Part shown: piece by piece, positions 19,540 to 27,993 of the stretch | Layout of the letters: the number at the start of each line of letters is the position of its first letter | How positions within the stretch are numbered: the first letter of the stretch is position 1 | Assembly (NCBI RefSeq): GCF_051851555.1 | Contig: NZ_JBPDVH010000001.1 | Location: 496,001-560,000, forward strand | DNA from: Lonepinella sp051851555 | GTDB lineage: Bacteria; Pseudomonadota; Gammaproteobacteria; Enterobacterales; Pasteurellaceae | Direction of reading: 5' to 3' | DNA length: 64,000 bases | Notes under the pieces: model-generated | Databases searched by the model: none | What the model was told of the DNA's origin: nothing | Seen by the model: the letters and a program-made list of their open reading frames with translations, nothing else | Program-made: the position numbers and the translations under genes

Positions 19540-20289
19540 TTAATAAATAATGAGTACATTGTGATGGTCACAATAAGAATGGAGTTCTTCACTAGGGGAT
19601 TTTTCGCTGATCAAAATATCCATTTGAGAAAGATCGGCGAGTTTAATCAGATTTTTATGTTCAAATTTGGAGCTATCTGCAAGTAAAAATTTCTGCCCTG
19701 ACGCATCCATCATTTTCCGTTTTATGGATGCGTTAAGTTCGTTGGATTCCCAAATATTGCCCGAATTATCGATCCCAGAACAAGAAAAAATGCCTAAATC
19801 AATATGTAAACGTTGAAGCATTTGTTCTGATAATGGGCCATAAAAGGCATCATATTTGCTGGAATACACACCGCCAGTGGCAATCGTGCGAATATTGGGT
19901 TTATTGACTAATGCCGTAATGTTGTGCATTGAATTGGTGACAACAGTGCAAGGAATATCAGGAATCAATTGAGCAAAATGCCAACTACTGGAACTGGCAT
20001 CCAACCCAATGACCGCCCCTTCAAAAAAATAATCAATGGCATTTTTAGCGATGGCTCGTTTTTCATCGGCATTGGTACGTTGTCGAGCTTGGAAAGAACT
20101 GCCTAAATCTTTCGCTTTTATGCTAACAGCCCCACCGTGAACACGATGTACCAATCCACGTTGAGCCAAATCGGTTAAATCACGCCGAATGGTTTCCACC
20201 GACATATTCAAACTTTGTGCTAATCCATTAACGCTGACTTTCCCTATGGTGTTGATTTGTTGCAAAATGAGATCTTCACGTTTTTGCAT
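19540..20289 (-). CDS. fucR: DeoR-family regulator of the fuc operon
   Basis: This cytoplasmic transcription factor probably senses a phosphorylated fucose intermediate. The ATG at 20289 is chosen because TGGAGC lies about eight bases upstream and gives 249 residues, close to E. coli FucR (243). The N-terminal helix-turn-helix includes LAQSLNMSVETIRRDLTDLAQRG (about 22-44), the DeoR signature, and the C-terminal sugar-phosphate domain follows. It lies upstream of fucI on the same strand, separated by the hairpin and CRP site. Confidence 0.9.
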   Translation of the reverse strand: MQKREDLILQQINTIGKVSVNGLAQSLNMSVETIRRDLTDLAQRGLVHRVHGGAVSIKAKDLGSSFQARQRTNADEKRAIAKNAIDYFFEGAVIGLDASSSSWHFAQLIPDIPCTVVTNSMHNITALVNKPNIRTIATGGVYSSKYDAFYGPLSEQMLQRLHIDLGIFSCSGIDNSGNIWESNELNASIKRKMMDASGQKFLLADSSKFEHKNLIKLADLSQMDILISEKSPSEELHSYCDHHNVLIIY

Positions 20290-20392
20290 TTTATTTGCTC
20301 CAGTCAAAATCGTTATTTCTTCATTATAATCCATTTTGAAAGAAAGATAAAAATAACAACAAGGAGCAACTGCTAAATTCATTTCCCTGTTT

Positions 20393-20408
20393 TGTGATCA
20401 AGATCACA
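20393..20408. promoter_or_regulatory. CRP site between fucR and psuK
   Basis: TGTGATCAAGATCACA fully matches TGTGA-N6-TCACA. It lies 104 bases before fucR and 80 before psuK, so both divergent genes may be CRP-dependent. Confidence 0.78.
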
Positions 20409-20453
20409 AATTCAACAAAAAGCCATTGATTTATCCTGTCAAAAGTAGAATAT

Positions 20454-20486
20454 ATTAACAATTGTTAATATTTTAACAGGTGTTAA
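20454..20486 (+). promoter_or_regulatory. Tandem TTAACA palindromes in front of psuK (candidate operator)
   Basis: ATTAACAATTGTTAAT (20454-20469) is a perfect 16-base palindrome. It is followed by TTAACA-GG-TGTTAA (20473-20486), which ends one base before the psuK start codon and covers its ribosome-binding site AGGTG. The two centres are 18 bases apart. The encoded kinase has its own winged-helix domain, so autoregulation at this site is a natural guess. Confidence 0.55.
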
Positions 20487-20487
20487 T

Positions 20488-21591
20488 ATGACGATGGCAA
20501 CAACAGCAATGACAAAAGAACAGCAAATTTTGGCGTTGTTGGCAAAAAATCCATTTTTACAACAAAATGAAATAGCTGAACAATTAGGCATTACTCGCTC
20601 TAGTGTGGCGAATTATATTATGAATTTGAGTAATAAAGGCAAAATTCGGGGCAAGGGCTATATTCTTGCTCCCCACAAACGCATTGTCACCATCGGTGGC
20701 ACTAATATGGACATTGCTGGCACGGCGTTGACGGAATTACGCTTGCAGGATTCTAATCTCGGTAAAATCAAATGCAGTGCAGGGGGCGTGGCTCGGAATA
20801 TTGCACAAAATATTGCAATGCTCGGGCAGGAATCCCATTTGATTTCGGTGGTGGGGGACGACACTTCAGGGGTGAGCCTGTTAGAAACCACTCGCCTTGC
20901 TGGGGTGAAAATTGAGCAATGTTATAAATTAGCGAATCAAACCACGTCCACCTATTTGTCGTTGCATAATCATTCTGGGGAAATGGTGGTGGCGATTAAT
21001 GATATGGACATTTTGCAATGCCTGACCCCTGAATTATTGGTGTCCCGTTTGGATTTTATCCAACATTCGGATGTGTTGGTGTTGGATTGCAATTTATCGG
21101 AAACCACATTGGCGTGGCTGTTTACCCATTGTGGTCATTTGCCGATTTTTGTGGATCCCGTTTCTACCTTTAAGGCAATGAAAATTAAGCCTTATTTACA
21201 TAAAATTCATACCCTGAAACCGAATCGAATGGAAGCGGAAATACTCAGCGGTATAACCATTGAGCAGCCTGAAGATCGGGTCAAAGTGGCAAATTGGTTT
21301 CATTCGCAAGGGCTGCAACGTTTGGTTATGAGTCTGGGGGCGGATGGTGTTTTTTATAGCGAAAAAGACGGTTTTGCTGATACAATGGCGGCGTTCAAAA
21401 CGGATATTGTCAATGTCACGGGAGCGGGTGATGCGATGATGGCGGGGTTGGCTTGTTGTTATTTAGAAAATTGGTCTTTTTCCGCATCGGTTCGTTATGC
21501 TCAAGCCTGTTCTGCGATGGCGTTGGCATCCGTATTCACAAACAACCCAAATCTATCAGATGATAGTGTTAAACAATTATTGGAGAACTAA
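20488..21591 (+). CDS. psuK: Pseudouridine kinase with N-terminal winged HTH domain
   Basis: This PfkB-family kinase probably phosphorylates pseudouridine to pseudouridine-5'-phosphate for PsuG, which starts four bases downstream. Of its 367 residues, about 9-55 form a winged helix-turn-helix (EIAEQLGITRSSVANYIMNLSNKG), and the rest is a ribokinase fold with GGTNMDIAG at the substrate site and the anion-hole motif GAGDAM near residue 313. E. coli PsuK lacks the HTH; the same fusion is seen in YeiI-like proteins. Two TTAACA palindromes abut the start codon. Specificity rests on the psuG pairing. Confidence 0.88.
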   Translation: MTMATTAMTKEQQILALLAKNPFLQQNEIAEQLGITRSSVANYIMNLSNKGKIRGKGYILAPHKRIVTIGGTNMDIAGTALTELRLQDSNLGKIKCSAGGVARNIAQNIAMLGQESHLISVVGDDTSGVSLLETTRLAGVKIEQCYKLANQTTSTYLSLHNHSGEMVVAINDMDILQCLTPELLVSRLDFIQHSDVLVLDCNLSETTLAWLFTHCGHLPIFVDPVSTFKAMKIKPYLHKIHTLKPNRMEAEILSGITIEQPEDRVKVANWFHSQGLQRLVMSLGADGVFYSEKDGFADTMAAFKTDIVNVTGAGDAMMAGLACCYLENWSFSASVRYAQACSAMALASVFTNNPNLSDDSVKQLLEN

Positions 21592-21594
21592 ACA

Positions 21595-22509
21595 ATGAAT
21601 CAATTTCTTGATATTGCCCCTGAAGTGGCACAAGCCTTACAACAGGGTAAGCCCGTGGTAGCGTTGGAATCTACCATTATCTCGCACGGTATGCCTTATC
21701 CGCAAAATGTGGAAACCGCGTTGCGTGTGGAGCAGGTGATTCGTGATAATGGAGCCATTCCTGCGACCATTGCGATTATCAATGGGCGTTTAAAAGCGGG
21801 GTTAAGCCGTGATGAAATTGAAATTTTAGGCAAAGAAGGGCAAGCGGTGGCGAAAGTTAGTCGTCGTGATTTACCCTTTATTGTGGCAGCCAAAAAGCAC
21901 GGGGCAACCACAGTGGCGGCGACAATGATTGTGGCTTCTCTTGCTGGCATTAAGGTGTTTGCCACAGGTGGTATTGGCGGTGTGCATCGTGGTGCCGAAA
22001 CCACCTTTGATATTTCCGCTGACTTACAAGAATTAGCCCATACCAATGTAGCCGTGGTTTGTGCGGGGGCAAAATCCATTTTAGATTTAGGCTTAACCAC
22101 CGAATATTTAGAAACCTTTGGCGTACCATTAATTGGTTATCAAACCCAACAATTACCAGCGTTCTACACCAGTCGCAGTGATTTTGAAGTGAGTGTGAAA
22201 TTAGACAGCCCTGAACAAATTGCTTTAGCAATGCAAGCTAAATGGCAATTAGGATTAGATGGTGGTTTAGTGATTGCGAACCCAATTCCTGCCGAATTTG
22301 AAATGCCAGAACACACCATTAAAGCGGCGATTGAACAAGCCTTAAAAGAATCAGAAGAACAGGGTATTCACGGCAAAGACAGCACCCCATTCTTGTTAGC
22401 TCGAGTCTGTGAATTAACGGGGGGCGACAGCTTAAATTCCAATATTAATTTGGTGTTAAACAATGCGAAATTAGCTAGCCAAATTGCAGCGGAATTTGTG
22501 AAATTGTAA
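21595..22509 (+). CDS. psuG: Pseudouridine-5'-phosphate glycosidase
   Basis: PsuG splits pseudouridine-5'-P into uracil and ribose-5-P, completing recycling of this modified nucleoside. The 304-residue protein shows the family segments ALESTIISHGMPYP (about 23-36), KVSRRDLP, and FATGGIGGVHRGAETTFDISADL (about 122-144). It is four bases behind psuK, followed by a strong terminator. Confidence 0.96.
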   Translation: MNQFLDIAPEVAQALQQGKPVVALESTIISHGMPYPQNVETALRVEQVIRDNGAIPATIAIINGRLKAGLSRDEIEILGKEGQAVAKVSRRDLPFIVAAKKHGATTVAATMIVASLAGIKVFATGGIGGVHRGAETTFDISADLQELAHTNVAVVCAGAKSILDLGLTTEYLETFGVPLIGYQTQQLPAFYTSRSDFEVSVKLDSPEQIALAMQAKWQLGLDGGLVIANPIPAEFEMPEHTIKAAIEQALKESEEQGIHGKDSTPFLLARVCELTGGDSLNSNINLVLNNAKLASQIAAEFVKL

Positions 22510-22528
22510 GTAAATTATCGCTAAAAAT

Positions 22529-22562
22529 AGGGAATCTACTCTTCGTTTGGATTCCCTTTTTT
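22529..22562 (+). terminator. Rho-independent terminator of psuKG
   Basis: AGGGAATC pairs with GATTCCCT around a 13-base loop, followed by a T-run, 20 bases past the psuG stop. Confidence 0.88.
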
Positions 22563-22578
22563 ATTAATAAAAAACACG

Positions 22579-23136
22579 TTATTTACAAAAACAATCATTC
22601 AAATGATCATTCACCAATCCCATCGATTGCATAAACGCATAGCAGGTGGTTTCCCCCACAAACACAAAGCCTTTTTTCTTCAGTGCTTTTGACATGGCTT
22701 TAGAGATTGCGGTTTTGGCAGGTACCGCAGCCAAATTCGGCACATCATTGATTTGCGGTTGATGATCAACAAACGCCCAAATAAAATCGGCAAAATTTTC
22801 ACCGCACTTTTGCATGGCTAAATAGGCTTGGGCATTTTTCACAATGGCCTCTAATTTGGCTCGGTGACGAATTAATCCCACATTTTGCATTAAACGATCA
22901 ATATCCTTTTCCGTCATGCGTGCAATCTTTTCAGGATCAAAATGATGAAAGGCTTGACGATAATTTTCTCGTTTTTTTAACACGGTTATCCATGATAACC
23001 CCGCTTGTTGCCCCTCTAAGCACAGTTTCTCAAATAACTTCTGAGAATCAAATTCAGGCTTGCCCCATTCCTTATCATGATAATCTTGATAAATCGGCAA
23101 GTTCCCCGCCCAATCACAACGTTTGATCATTTTCAT
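22579..23136 (-). CDS. tag: DNA-3-methyladenine glycosylase I
   Basis: Tag removes 3-methyladenine from alkylated DNA. The start at 23136 is chosen because CAGGAG lies seven bases upstream; it gives 185 residues beginning MKMIKRCDWAG. Zinc ligands are visible as Cys in KRCDW and His in YHDKEWG near the start, and His/Cys in NDHLNDC at the end. The gene start overlaps the end of mobA by 23 bases, so the two are translationally coupled. Confidence 0.93.
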   Translation of the reverse strand: MKMIKRCDWAGNLPIYQDYHDKEWGKPEFDSQKLFEKLCLEGQQAGLSWITVLKKRENYRQAFHHFDPEKIARMTEKDIDRLMQNVGLIRHRAKLEAIVKNAQAYLAMQKCGENFADFIWAFVDHQPQINDVPNLAAVPAKTAISKAMSKALKKKGFVFVGETTCYAFMQSMGLVNDHLNDCFCK

Positions 23137-23698
23137 CCGCCAACTCCTGTAAGGTATTAAAATTACGAAACGCCGTTTTCTGCTCAGAAAAATCCACGGC
23201 AACCGCCCCTTGTTCTAACATAAATTGCAACATTCGCCGTTCACCTTGATCTAAATAAGCCGAAAGTGCGGGGCATAATTGACGAGAAACCAAACAGAAT
23301 GTGGGATGTTCACGTTCGCCATCTGTGGCATACGCCACTAAAGGTTGTGAAATTAACACCGCACTTTTTAATTTCTCCAGTAAATTCAACGGCAAAAAAG
23401 GGCAATCGCAAGGCACAAATAACACATAATCGCTTGTTGCTCGTTTTAAACTGGTTAACATACCGCTTAACGGCCCTTGAAAATCCGCCAATTCGTCAGA
23501 AAAAACCGGTAAACCAAATTGCTGATACTGTTCAATATGGCGGTTTGCATTGATCGCAATCTCTGCAATTTGTGGCCGTAAACGGCGAATAATATGCTCA
23601 ACCAATGGCTTGCCGGCCAGAATTTGCAGCCCTTTATCCGCCCCTTGCATACGTCTTGCCTTGCCACCTGCTAAAATTACCGCACTTATCGTTATCAT
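23114..23698 (-). CDS. mobA: Molybdenum cofactor guanylyltransferase
   Basis: MobA joins GMP to Mo-molybdopterin to make MGD, needed by the NapA encoded in this window. The 194-residue nucleotidyltransferase has the N-terminal LAGGKARRMQGADKG motif (9-23) with loop lysine, and VPCDCPFLP near residue 95. It heads a two-gene transcript with tag and is divergent from yihD. Confidence 0.95.
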   Translation of the reverse strand: MITISAVILAGGKARRMQGADKGLQILAGKPLVEHIIRRLRPQIAEIAINANRHIEQYQQFGLPVFSDELADFQGPLSGMLTSLKRATSDYVLFVPCDCPFLPLNLLEKLKSAVLISQPLVAYATDGEREHPTFCLVSRQLCPALSAYLDQGERRMLQFMLEQGAVAVDFSEQKTAFRNFNTLQELADENDQTL

Positions 23699-23761
23699 TG
23701 TTTGTCAATCGCCTTTAATTCAAGTATTATTTGCCAACCATTCTATATTAAGGAAAAGATT

Positions 23762-24031
23762 ATGAAATGTCATCGTTTGAATGAAGTTTTGGAACTTTTA
23801 CAACCCTATTGGTCTAATAAAGACCCTGACATGAGTTTAATGCAAATTTTACAAGCCATTGCAGATGAATCTGGCTTTGAAAAACCGCTCACCGAGTTAT
23901 CTGATGAAGTGATTATTTATCAACTCAAAATGCACGGCAAAGACAAGCATGAACCCATTCCAGGGATCAAAAAAGACTATGAAGAAGATTTTAAAACCGC
24001 CTTGCTAAAAGCTCGTGGGATTTTAAAATAA
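23762..24031 (+). CDS. yihD: YihD-family protein (DUF1040)
   Basis: This 89-residue soluble protein of unknown molecular function resembles E. coli YihD, starting MKCHRLNEVLELLQPYW and ending KKDYEEDFKTALLKARG. The ATG at 23762 follows AAGGAAAAG; an upstream in-frame start would lack a ribosome-binding site. As in E. coli it is near dsbA, here directly upstream by 20 bases and probably in one transcript. Confidence 0.9.
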   Translation: MKCHRLNEVLELLQPYWSNKDPDMSLMQILQAIADESGFEKPLTELSDEVIIYQLKMHGKDKHEPIPGIKKDYEEDFKTALLKARGILK

Positions 24032-24051
24032 TATTGTAAGGAAACGGGAAC

Positions 24052-24669
24052 ATGAAAAAATTTCTTATTAGCGTAATTGCGGCCACCATGGCCATTGCTA
24101 GTGTGAATCTGCACGCTGCAGACTTAAAAGACGGCGAACAATACGTGACATTAAGCCGTCCACATTCAGAAAAAGCCGAAGTGATCGAATTCTTTTCTTT
24201 CTACTGTCCACATTGTTACGCCTTTGAAATGCAATATGCGATTCCAAAGAAAGTGCAAGATAGCTTGCCAGCAGATGCGAGCTTTAAACAATATCACGTG
24301 AATTTCTTAGGGCGTCAATCGGAAAACCTCACTCGTGCTTGGGCGTTAGCCATGGCATTAGGGGCAGAAAGTAAAGTGAAAACCGCCTTATTTGAGGCGG
24401 CACAAGCCGATAAATTAAGCAGTATGGCCGATATTCGTCAAATTTTTGTGGATAACGGCATCACCGCAGAACAATTTGACGGTGGTATCAACAGCTTTGC
24501 GGTCACCGCTTTAGTCAAAACCCAAACCAATTTAGCGGAACAGCTTGATGTGCGAGGTGTGCCGGATATGTATGTGAACGGAAAATTCCGAGTGAATCCA
24601 GAGGGATTATCTCGTGATGATTTCGTGGCAGATTATGTAGAAACTGTAAAACAATTATTGAAAAAATAA
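24052..24669 (+). CDS. dsbA: Periplasmic thiol:disulfide oxidoreductase DsbA
   Basis: DsbA introduces disulfide bonds into exported proteins. The signal peptide covers residues 1-22 (cleavage after LHA), the active site is C52-P-H-C55, and the cis-proline loop VRGVPDMYVNG lies near residue 168. At 205 residues the length is typical. It is flanked by yihD and maoP on the same strand. Confidence 0.96.
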   Translation: MKKFLISVIAATMAIASVNLHAADLKDGEQYVTLSRPHSEKAEVIEFFSFYCPHCYAFEMQYAIPKKVQDSLPADASFKQYHVNFLGRQSENLTRAWALAMALGAESKVKTALFEAAQADKLSSMADIRQIFVDNGITAEQFDGGINSFAVTALVKTQTNLAEQLDVRGVPDMYVNGKFRVNPEGLSRDDFVADYVETVKQLLKK

Positions 24670-24683
24670 CCGAGGAGTAGAGT

Positions 24684-25013
24684 ATGGCAGAAAGTTTTAG
24701 TGTAGAACGTCGTTTTTTTGACGATAAAAATTACCCACGTGGTTTCGCTCGTCATGGCGATTATACTATCAAAGAATCGCAAGCCTTAGAGCAATATGGT
24801 CAAGCGTTCAAAGCCTTAGACGAAGGCACTCGCAAAGCCAAAACTGCTGAAGAAAAAAATTTCGTGGCCTTTTGTCGTGGCGAACGCTCGGCGGAAACCT
24901 TTTTTGAGAAAACGTGGAACAAATACCGCTCCAGAGTAAACACCATTAAACGTGTTTACACGCTTTCAGGCGTGGTGAGCGATAACTTAGATGAGTTTAA
25001 TGCCAACGATTAA
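24684..25013 (+). CDS. maoP: MaoP (YifE) macrodomain Ori protein
   Basis: This 109-residue protein is closely similar to E. coli MaoP/YifE, starting MAESFSVERRFFDDKNYPRGFARHGD. In E. coli MaoP acts with the maoS site to define the Ori chromosomal macrodomain. It starts 15 bases after dsbA and ends before a G/C hairpin. Confidence 0.9.
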   Translation: MAESFSVERRFFDDKNYPRGFARHGDYTIKESQALEQYGQAFKALDEGTRKAKTAEEKNFVAFCRGERSAETFFEKTWNKYRSRVNTIKRVYTLSGVVSDNLDEFNAND

Positions 25014-25026
25014 TTAAAACAAAAAT

Positions 25027-25046
25027 CCCCCCTGCAAATAGGGGGG
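25027..25046. terminator. Terminator between maoP and the Slam gene
   Basis: CCCCCC and GGGGGG flank an eight-base loop, with A- and T-rich sides in both directions, placed between two convergent genes. Confidence 0.85.
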
Positions 25047-25055
25047 AGATTTTGA

Positions 25056-26504
25056 CTAAAAGGTTTTCTCAAAATTCAAAAACACCCGTTTTTTATCATA
25101 ACTATAAAGCTCATCTAAATTACTCGACACCTTATTCAAACTAAAAGACAGTTTCGGCGTAATGCCCCAAAAATGCCAGTTTTGTTTCCAAACGGTGACA
25201 GTGCCGCCCCATTCTTTGTCTTGGCGAGTTTTTAATAACAAACGGTGTGGTGTTTGATAATTTTTATGAGCATAATACAGATTTAACCTTGTGCTAATCC
25301 CTGCCCACCAACTTTGGCCCCAACCAACACGAACGGATTTTCGATGATAGCTATATATATCATCGTTGGCGTTTTCGGTGGAATAGTCACCGCCTACATA
25401 AACATAGGTTTTCGCATTCGGCAAATACATTAAGGTACTGGAATACAAGGCAGTATGGCTATTGGCCTCACGGGTTTGGGCTTGATGCGTATTACCCCAT
25501 TCGCCTGCCAATGACAACCGCCAGTTCGGTGAAAGCCAATGATCCCATTCGCTACGAACACCAAAAGAACCGCTATAACGATGATTCCCTACCCAACGCC
25601 ATTCATAGAACGGCAATAAGGCAACACGATTTTGCGTATTTTGATATTGATAGCCCAAGGAAGTGCGGTTAATTAAATCATCAAATTGGTGATTATCCCA
25701 ATATTGCTTGGCTGAAAAATCATTACTAAACACCGCATAATGGCCGTTAACCAGATTAAAGGTTTTCGACAAACTCAAACCATAATTGATCCCATGGGCT
25801 TTTTGTGGCAGCGAACTGTCATTTTTCAACCAACGTGAATTGCCAATATGCACATAGCGAGATTTGGCCGCATTGTTGACATTATCTTCTTGTAAATAAC
25901 TGAAATTAAAACTGAAATCCCAACTATTACGTTGATTTAACGCCGATAAATATTGATCACTCACCTGTGCAATTTCCGCCGGCGGAGCATCTGCCCGAAT
26001 CCGTTCAAACTGATTTTGTGCGGCACTGTCTTGGTGATCTTCAAATAAGGCTCTGGCCAATAAAAACCGCACTGGGGCAAAATCATCATTTTCACTTAAA
26101 ATTTGACGTAAGCGTTTAATGGCTGAACCTAATTCCCCTTGTTGATATTCTAAATTGGCTTTGGCATATTCAATCAGGGTTAAATCAGGGTTGGCAGTTT
26201 GTTGATATAAGGGAATTAAACGCTCCACCAACACCCATTGTTGCGTATCAATGAGATTATTCAGTAATTGGCGAGCTATTTCGGGTTGCTGAATAAGCTG
26301 TTGATCTGTAAGTTCAACAATATCCGATTGACGTTGCGATTGACTTTGTGGCGAAATAATCTGTTGAGTTTGTAGCGTGGGTAAAGTAGGGTCGGCGACT
26401 TTAATATTTTTATCCGGTTCATTTTGCACAGAGATCTCAGCAAAGGAAAAAGGCATGAAACATAAGAAAACCAGTGGCGATAATAAATAAAATCTTAGGT
26501 GCAT
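25056..26504 (-). CDS. Surface lipoprotein assembly modifier (Slam, DUF560 family)
   Basis: This outer-membrane translocator probably moves a surface lipoprotein across the outer membrane (type XI secretion). Its 482 residues comprise a signal peptide (1-22, cleavage after FSFA), a periplasmic TPR-like region (about 60-190, with repeats such as AKANLEYQQGELGSAIKRLRQ and RFLLARALFEDHQDSAAQNQFERI) and a C-terminal 14-strand-type barrel (about 195-482) rich in alternating aromatic strands and ending in F. The gene upstream on the same strand encodes a TbpB-like lipoprotein, the usual cargo. GGGAC lies five bases before the ATG. Confidence 0.88.
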   Translation of the reverse strand: MHLRFYLLSPLVFLCFMPFSFAEISVQNEPDKNIKVADPTLPTLQTQQIISPQSQSQRQSDIVELTDQQLIQQPEIARQLLNNLIDTQQWVLVERLIPLYQQTANPDLTLIEYAKANLEYQQGELGSAIKRLRQILSENDDFAPVRFLLARALFEDHQDSAAQNQFERIRADAPPAEIAQVSDQYLSALNQRNSWDFSFNFSYLQEDNVNNAAKSRYVHIGNSRWLKNDSSLPQKAHGINYGLSLSKTFNLVNGHYAVFSNDFSAKQYWDNHQFDDLINRTSLGYQYQNTQNRVALLPFYEWRWVGNHRYSGSFGVRSEWDHWLSPNWRLSLAGEWGNTHQAQTREANSHTALYSSTLMYLPNAKTYVYVGGDYSTENANDDIYSYHRKSVRVGWGQSWWAGISTRLNLYYAHKNYQTPHRLLLKTRQDKEWGGTVTVWKQNWHFWGITPKLSFSLNKVSSNLDELYSYDKKRVFLNFEKTF

Positions 26505-26537
26505 TTTTTGTCCCTATCGAATGAAAAAGGCAGAAAA

Positions 26538-26557
26538 ACGCCATTTAAAAATGGCGT
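26538..26557 (-). terminator. Terminator-like hairpin between cargo and Slam genes
   Basis: ACGCCATTT and AAATGGCGT form a 9-bp stem with a two-base loop. On the transcribed strand it is followed by TTTTT, so part of the transcription from the lipoprotein gene should stop here. Confidence 0.7.
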
Positions 26558-26577
26558 CATTATTCAATATAATTTAA

Positions 26578-26607
26578 ATATCAAGGCATATAAATATGCC
26601 CTGATAT
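26578..26607 (-). repeat. Second inverted repeat behind the lipoprotein gene
   Basis: ATATCA-A-GGCATAT and ATATGCC-C-TGATAT form an imperfect 14-bp stem with a two-base loop, beginning 15 bases past the lipoprotein stop. It has no T-run and may protect the 3' end of the cargo mRNA. Confidence 0.55.
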
Positions 26608-26621
26608 TGATGCATTATATT

Positions 26622-27902
26622 TTATTTTGTTGCAGGAAGAGAATATTCTCCTTCACGAGTGGCACCAAAGACAAAATTGACTTGTGCTTTTTGTTTATAG
26701 TAAGAGTCTCCAGTATGGAGGGTATCATCATAGTTTACATAATGTCCTTGTCCAACCACTTCTTCCGCATTCGGACCGATAAACGTTCCTTGATAAGTTC
26801 CTTGATCATCGTAGTCTCTGAAATCATTTGCAGTTGGTAAAACCTTACTATCACTGGTGATCTTACCGCTAAACTGTAAACCATCATATCTATCTTCGAT
26901 TTCTGCTGAATGTAAAATAGCATTATCCATTTTTTTGGTATCAAACGAAGTAATAGTTCCTGATACGGATTGTTTTTTGAAATCCGCATTTAAGGTCAAC
27001 TCACCAAGTTGATGGTCGGTAGGCATGTTACTATCATTTAATTTTAAATCTTCACGAGAACCATAAAAATAAAGATCTCCTGCAAGAATTTTACCTTTAT
27101 AAGTGGCTGAACCGCCATCTACGACAATTTGAGCCGGCTTATCATAAGCTGATTCTGCACGATTAGAACTAGGATATATAGAATAATTACCAATAGAAGC
27201 ATATTTCGCAGTGACTTGAGCACCACCAAGCTCATATTTAGTTGAATCAGGGAATGCTTTATGATTTGGCCCATTATCCCAAGAGGCATAAGAAGAATAT
27301 TTTTGATTAACAACATAGACATCCATCCGGTATGCATCAAGGTTATCTGTTGCTGATAATTTTTGTACTTTATTAGGGTTAATTTCTGTTTTAGAAAGAT
27401 CAATATCATTAACTATTCTATTGCCATAACTCGTACCACCCTCTTCATTTTTATAATAGTATCCTCTATCCATATTATGTATGCTATAAGGCACATAAAT
27501 ATCTTTTATTACACTCGTATTGTTACCATCTATAAGATAGCCAGCTTGAGCAGTGTTAGAAAGAATAATTCTCCAATTTCCATCATGGTGAGCATTCTTC
27601 TCAAGTTGCTCACGAGCTAATTTTGCGTCTTGTTCCGCTTTTTTAGCGGCTTCAGCAGATTCTTTAGCTTTTTTAGCCGCTTCTTCTTTTTCTGCTTTTT
27701 CTTTTGCGGCAGCTTCCGCATCCGCTTTGGCTTTTGCTGCTGCATCTGCTTTCGCTTTATCGCTTGATTGCTGTGTTAATTGGGTTTGTGTATTTGGTTG
27801 GGTGTTTTTGGTATTATCATCTTTATTGCTACTTCCACAAGCCGTGAGTGTTAATCCAACAAAAGCAGCAAGTGCGGTGATTTTAAAGGTTTGATTTAAC
27901 AT
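26622..27902 (-). CDS. Surface-exposed lipoprotein with TbpB-type barrel, probable Slam cargo
   Basis: This 426-residue protein has a signal peptide with lipobox LTAC, so Cys22 would be lipidated. Residues 23-50 are Asn/Gln/Thr-rich, and about 50-100 form an Ala/Lys/Glu-rich charged helix resembling a TolA-like stalk. The C-terminal half (about 270-426) has the strand pattern of transferrin-binding-protein-B-like barrels (GTYQGTFIGPNAEEVVGQGHY and VNFVFGATREG). Such proteins bind metal-loaded host proteins or haem; the ligand here is unknown. It is transcribed ahead of the Slam gene, with two hairpins between. The promoter region has a T17 tract. Confidence 0.82.
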   Translation of the reverse strand: MLNQTFKITALAAFVGLTLTACGSSNKDDNTKNTQPNTQTQLTQQSSDKAKADAAAKAKADAEAAAKEKAEKEEAAKKAKESAEAAKKAEQDAKLAREQLEKNAHHDGNWRIILSNTAQAGYLIDGNNTSVIKDIYVPYSIHNMDRGYYYKNEEGGTSYGNRIVNDIDLSKTEINPNKVQKLSATDNLDAYRMDVYVVNQKYSSYASWDNGPNHKAFPDSTKYELGGAQVTAKYASIGNYSIYPSSNRAESAYDKPAQIVVDGGSATYKGKILAGDLYFYGSREDLKLNDSNMPTDHQLGELTLNADFKKQSVSGTITSFDTKKMDNAILHSAEIEDRYDGLQFSGKITSDSKVLPTANDFRDYDDQGTYQGTFIGPNAEEVVGQGHYVNYDDTLHTGDSYYKQKAQVNFVFGATREGEYSLPATK

Positions 27903-27960
27903 ATACTATTCCTTAGTAAGAAAGTTTAAGAGTAAGAGATAGAACATAACCAACCCCATA

Positions 27961-27977
27961 TTGTTCTTTAAGAACAA
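27961..27977 (-). repeat. Palindrome in the lipoprotein leader
   Basis: TTGTTCTT-T-AAGAACAA is a perfect inverted repeat in the 5' untranslated region, 59 bases upstream of the start codon and just downstream of the proposed -10 box. It could be an operator or an mRNA hairpin. Confidence 0.4.
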
Positions 27978-27993
27978 AGATTCTATAAGGGCT

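Noticed and set aside
26499..26840. Plus-strand frame of 113 codons opposite the lipoprotein end.
   Set aside because: It runs antisense through the hairpins and the coding strand of the lipoprotein; composition fits a shadow.
27600..27780. Possible tandem DNA repeat in the Ala/Lys-rich part of the lipoprotein gene.
   Set aside because: Codons such as GCG, GCT, AAA recur because of composition, but I could find no exact repeat unit in tandem that would suggest slippage within the coding region.
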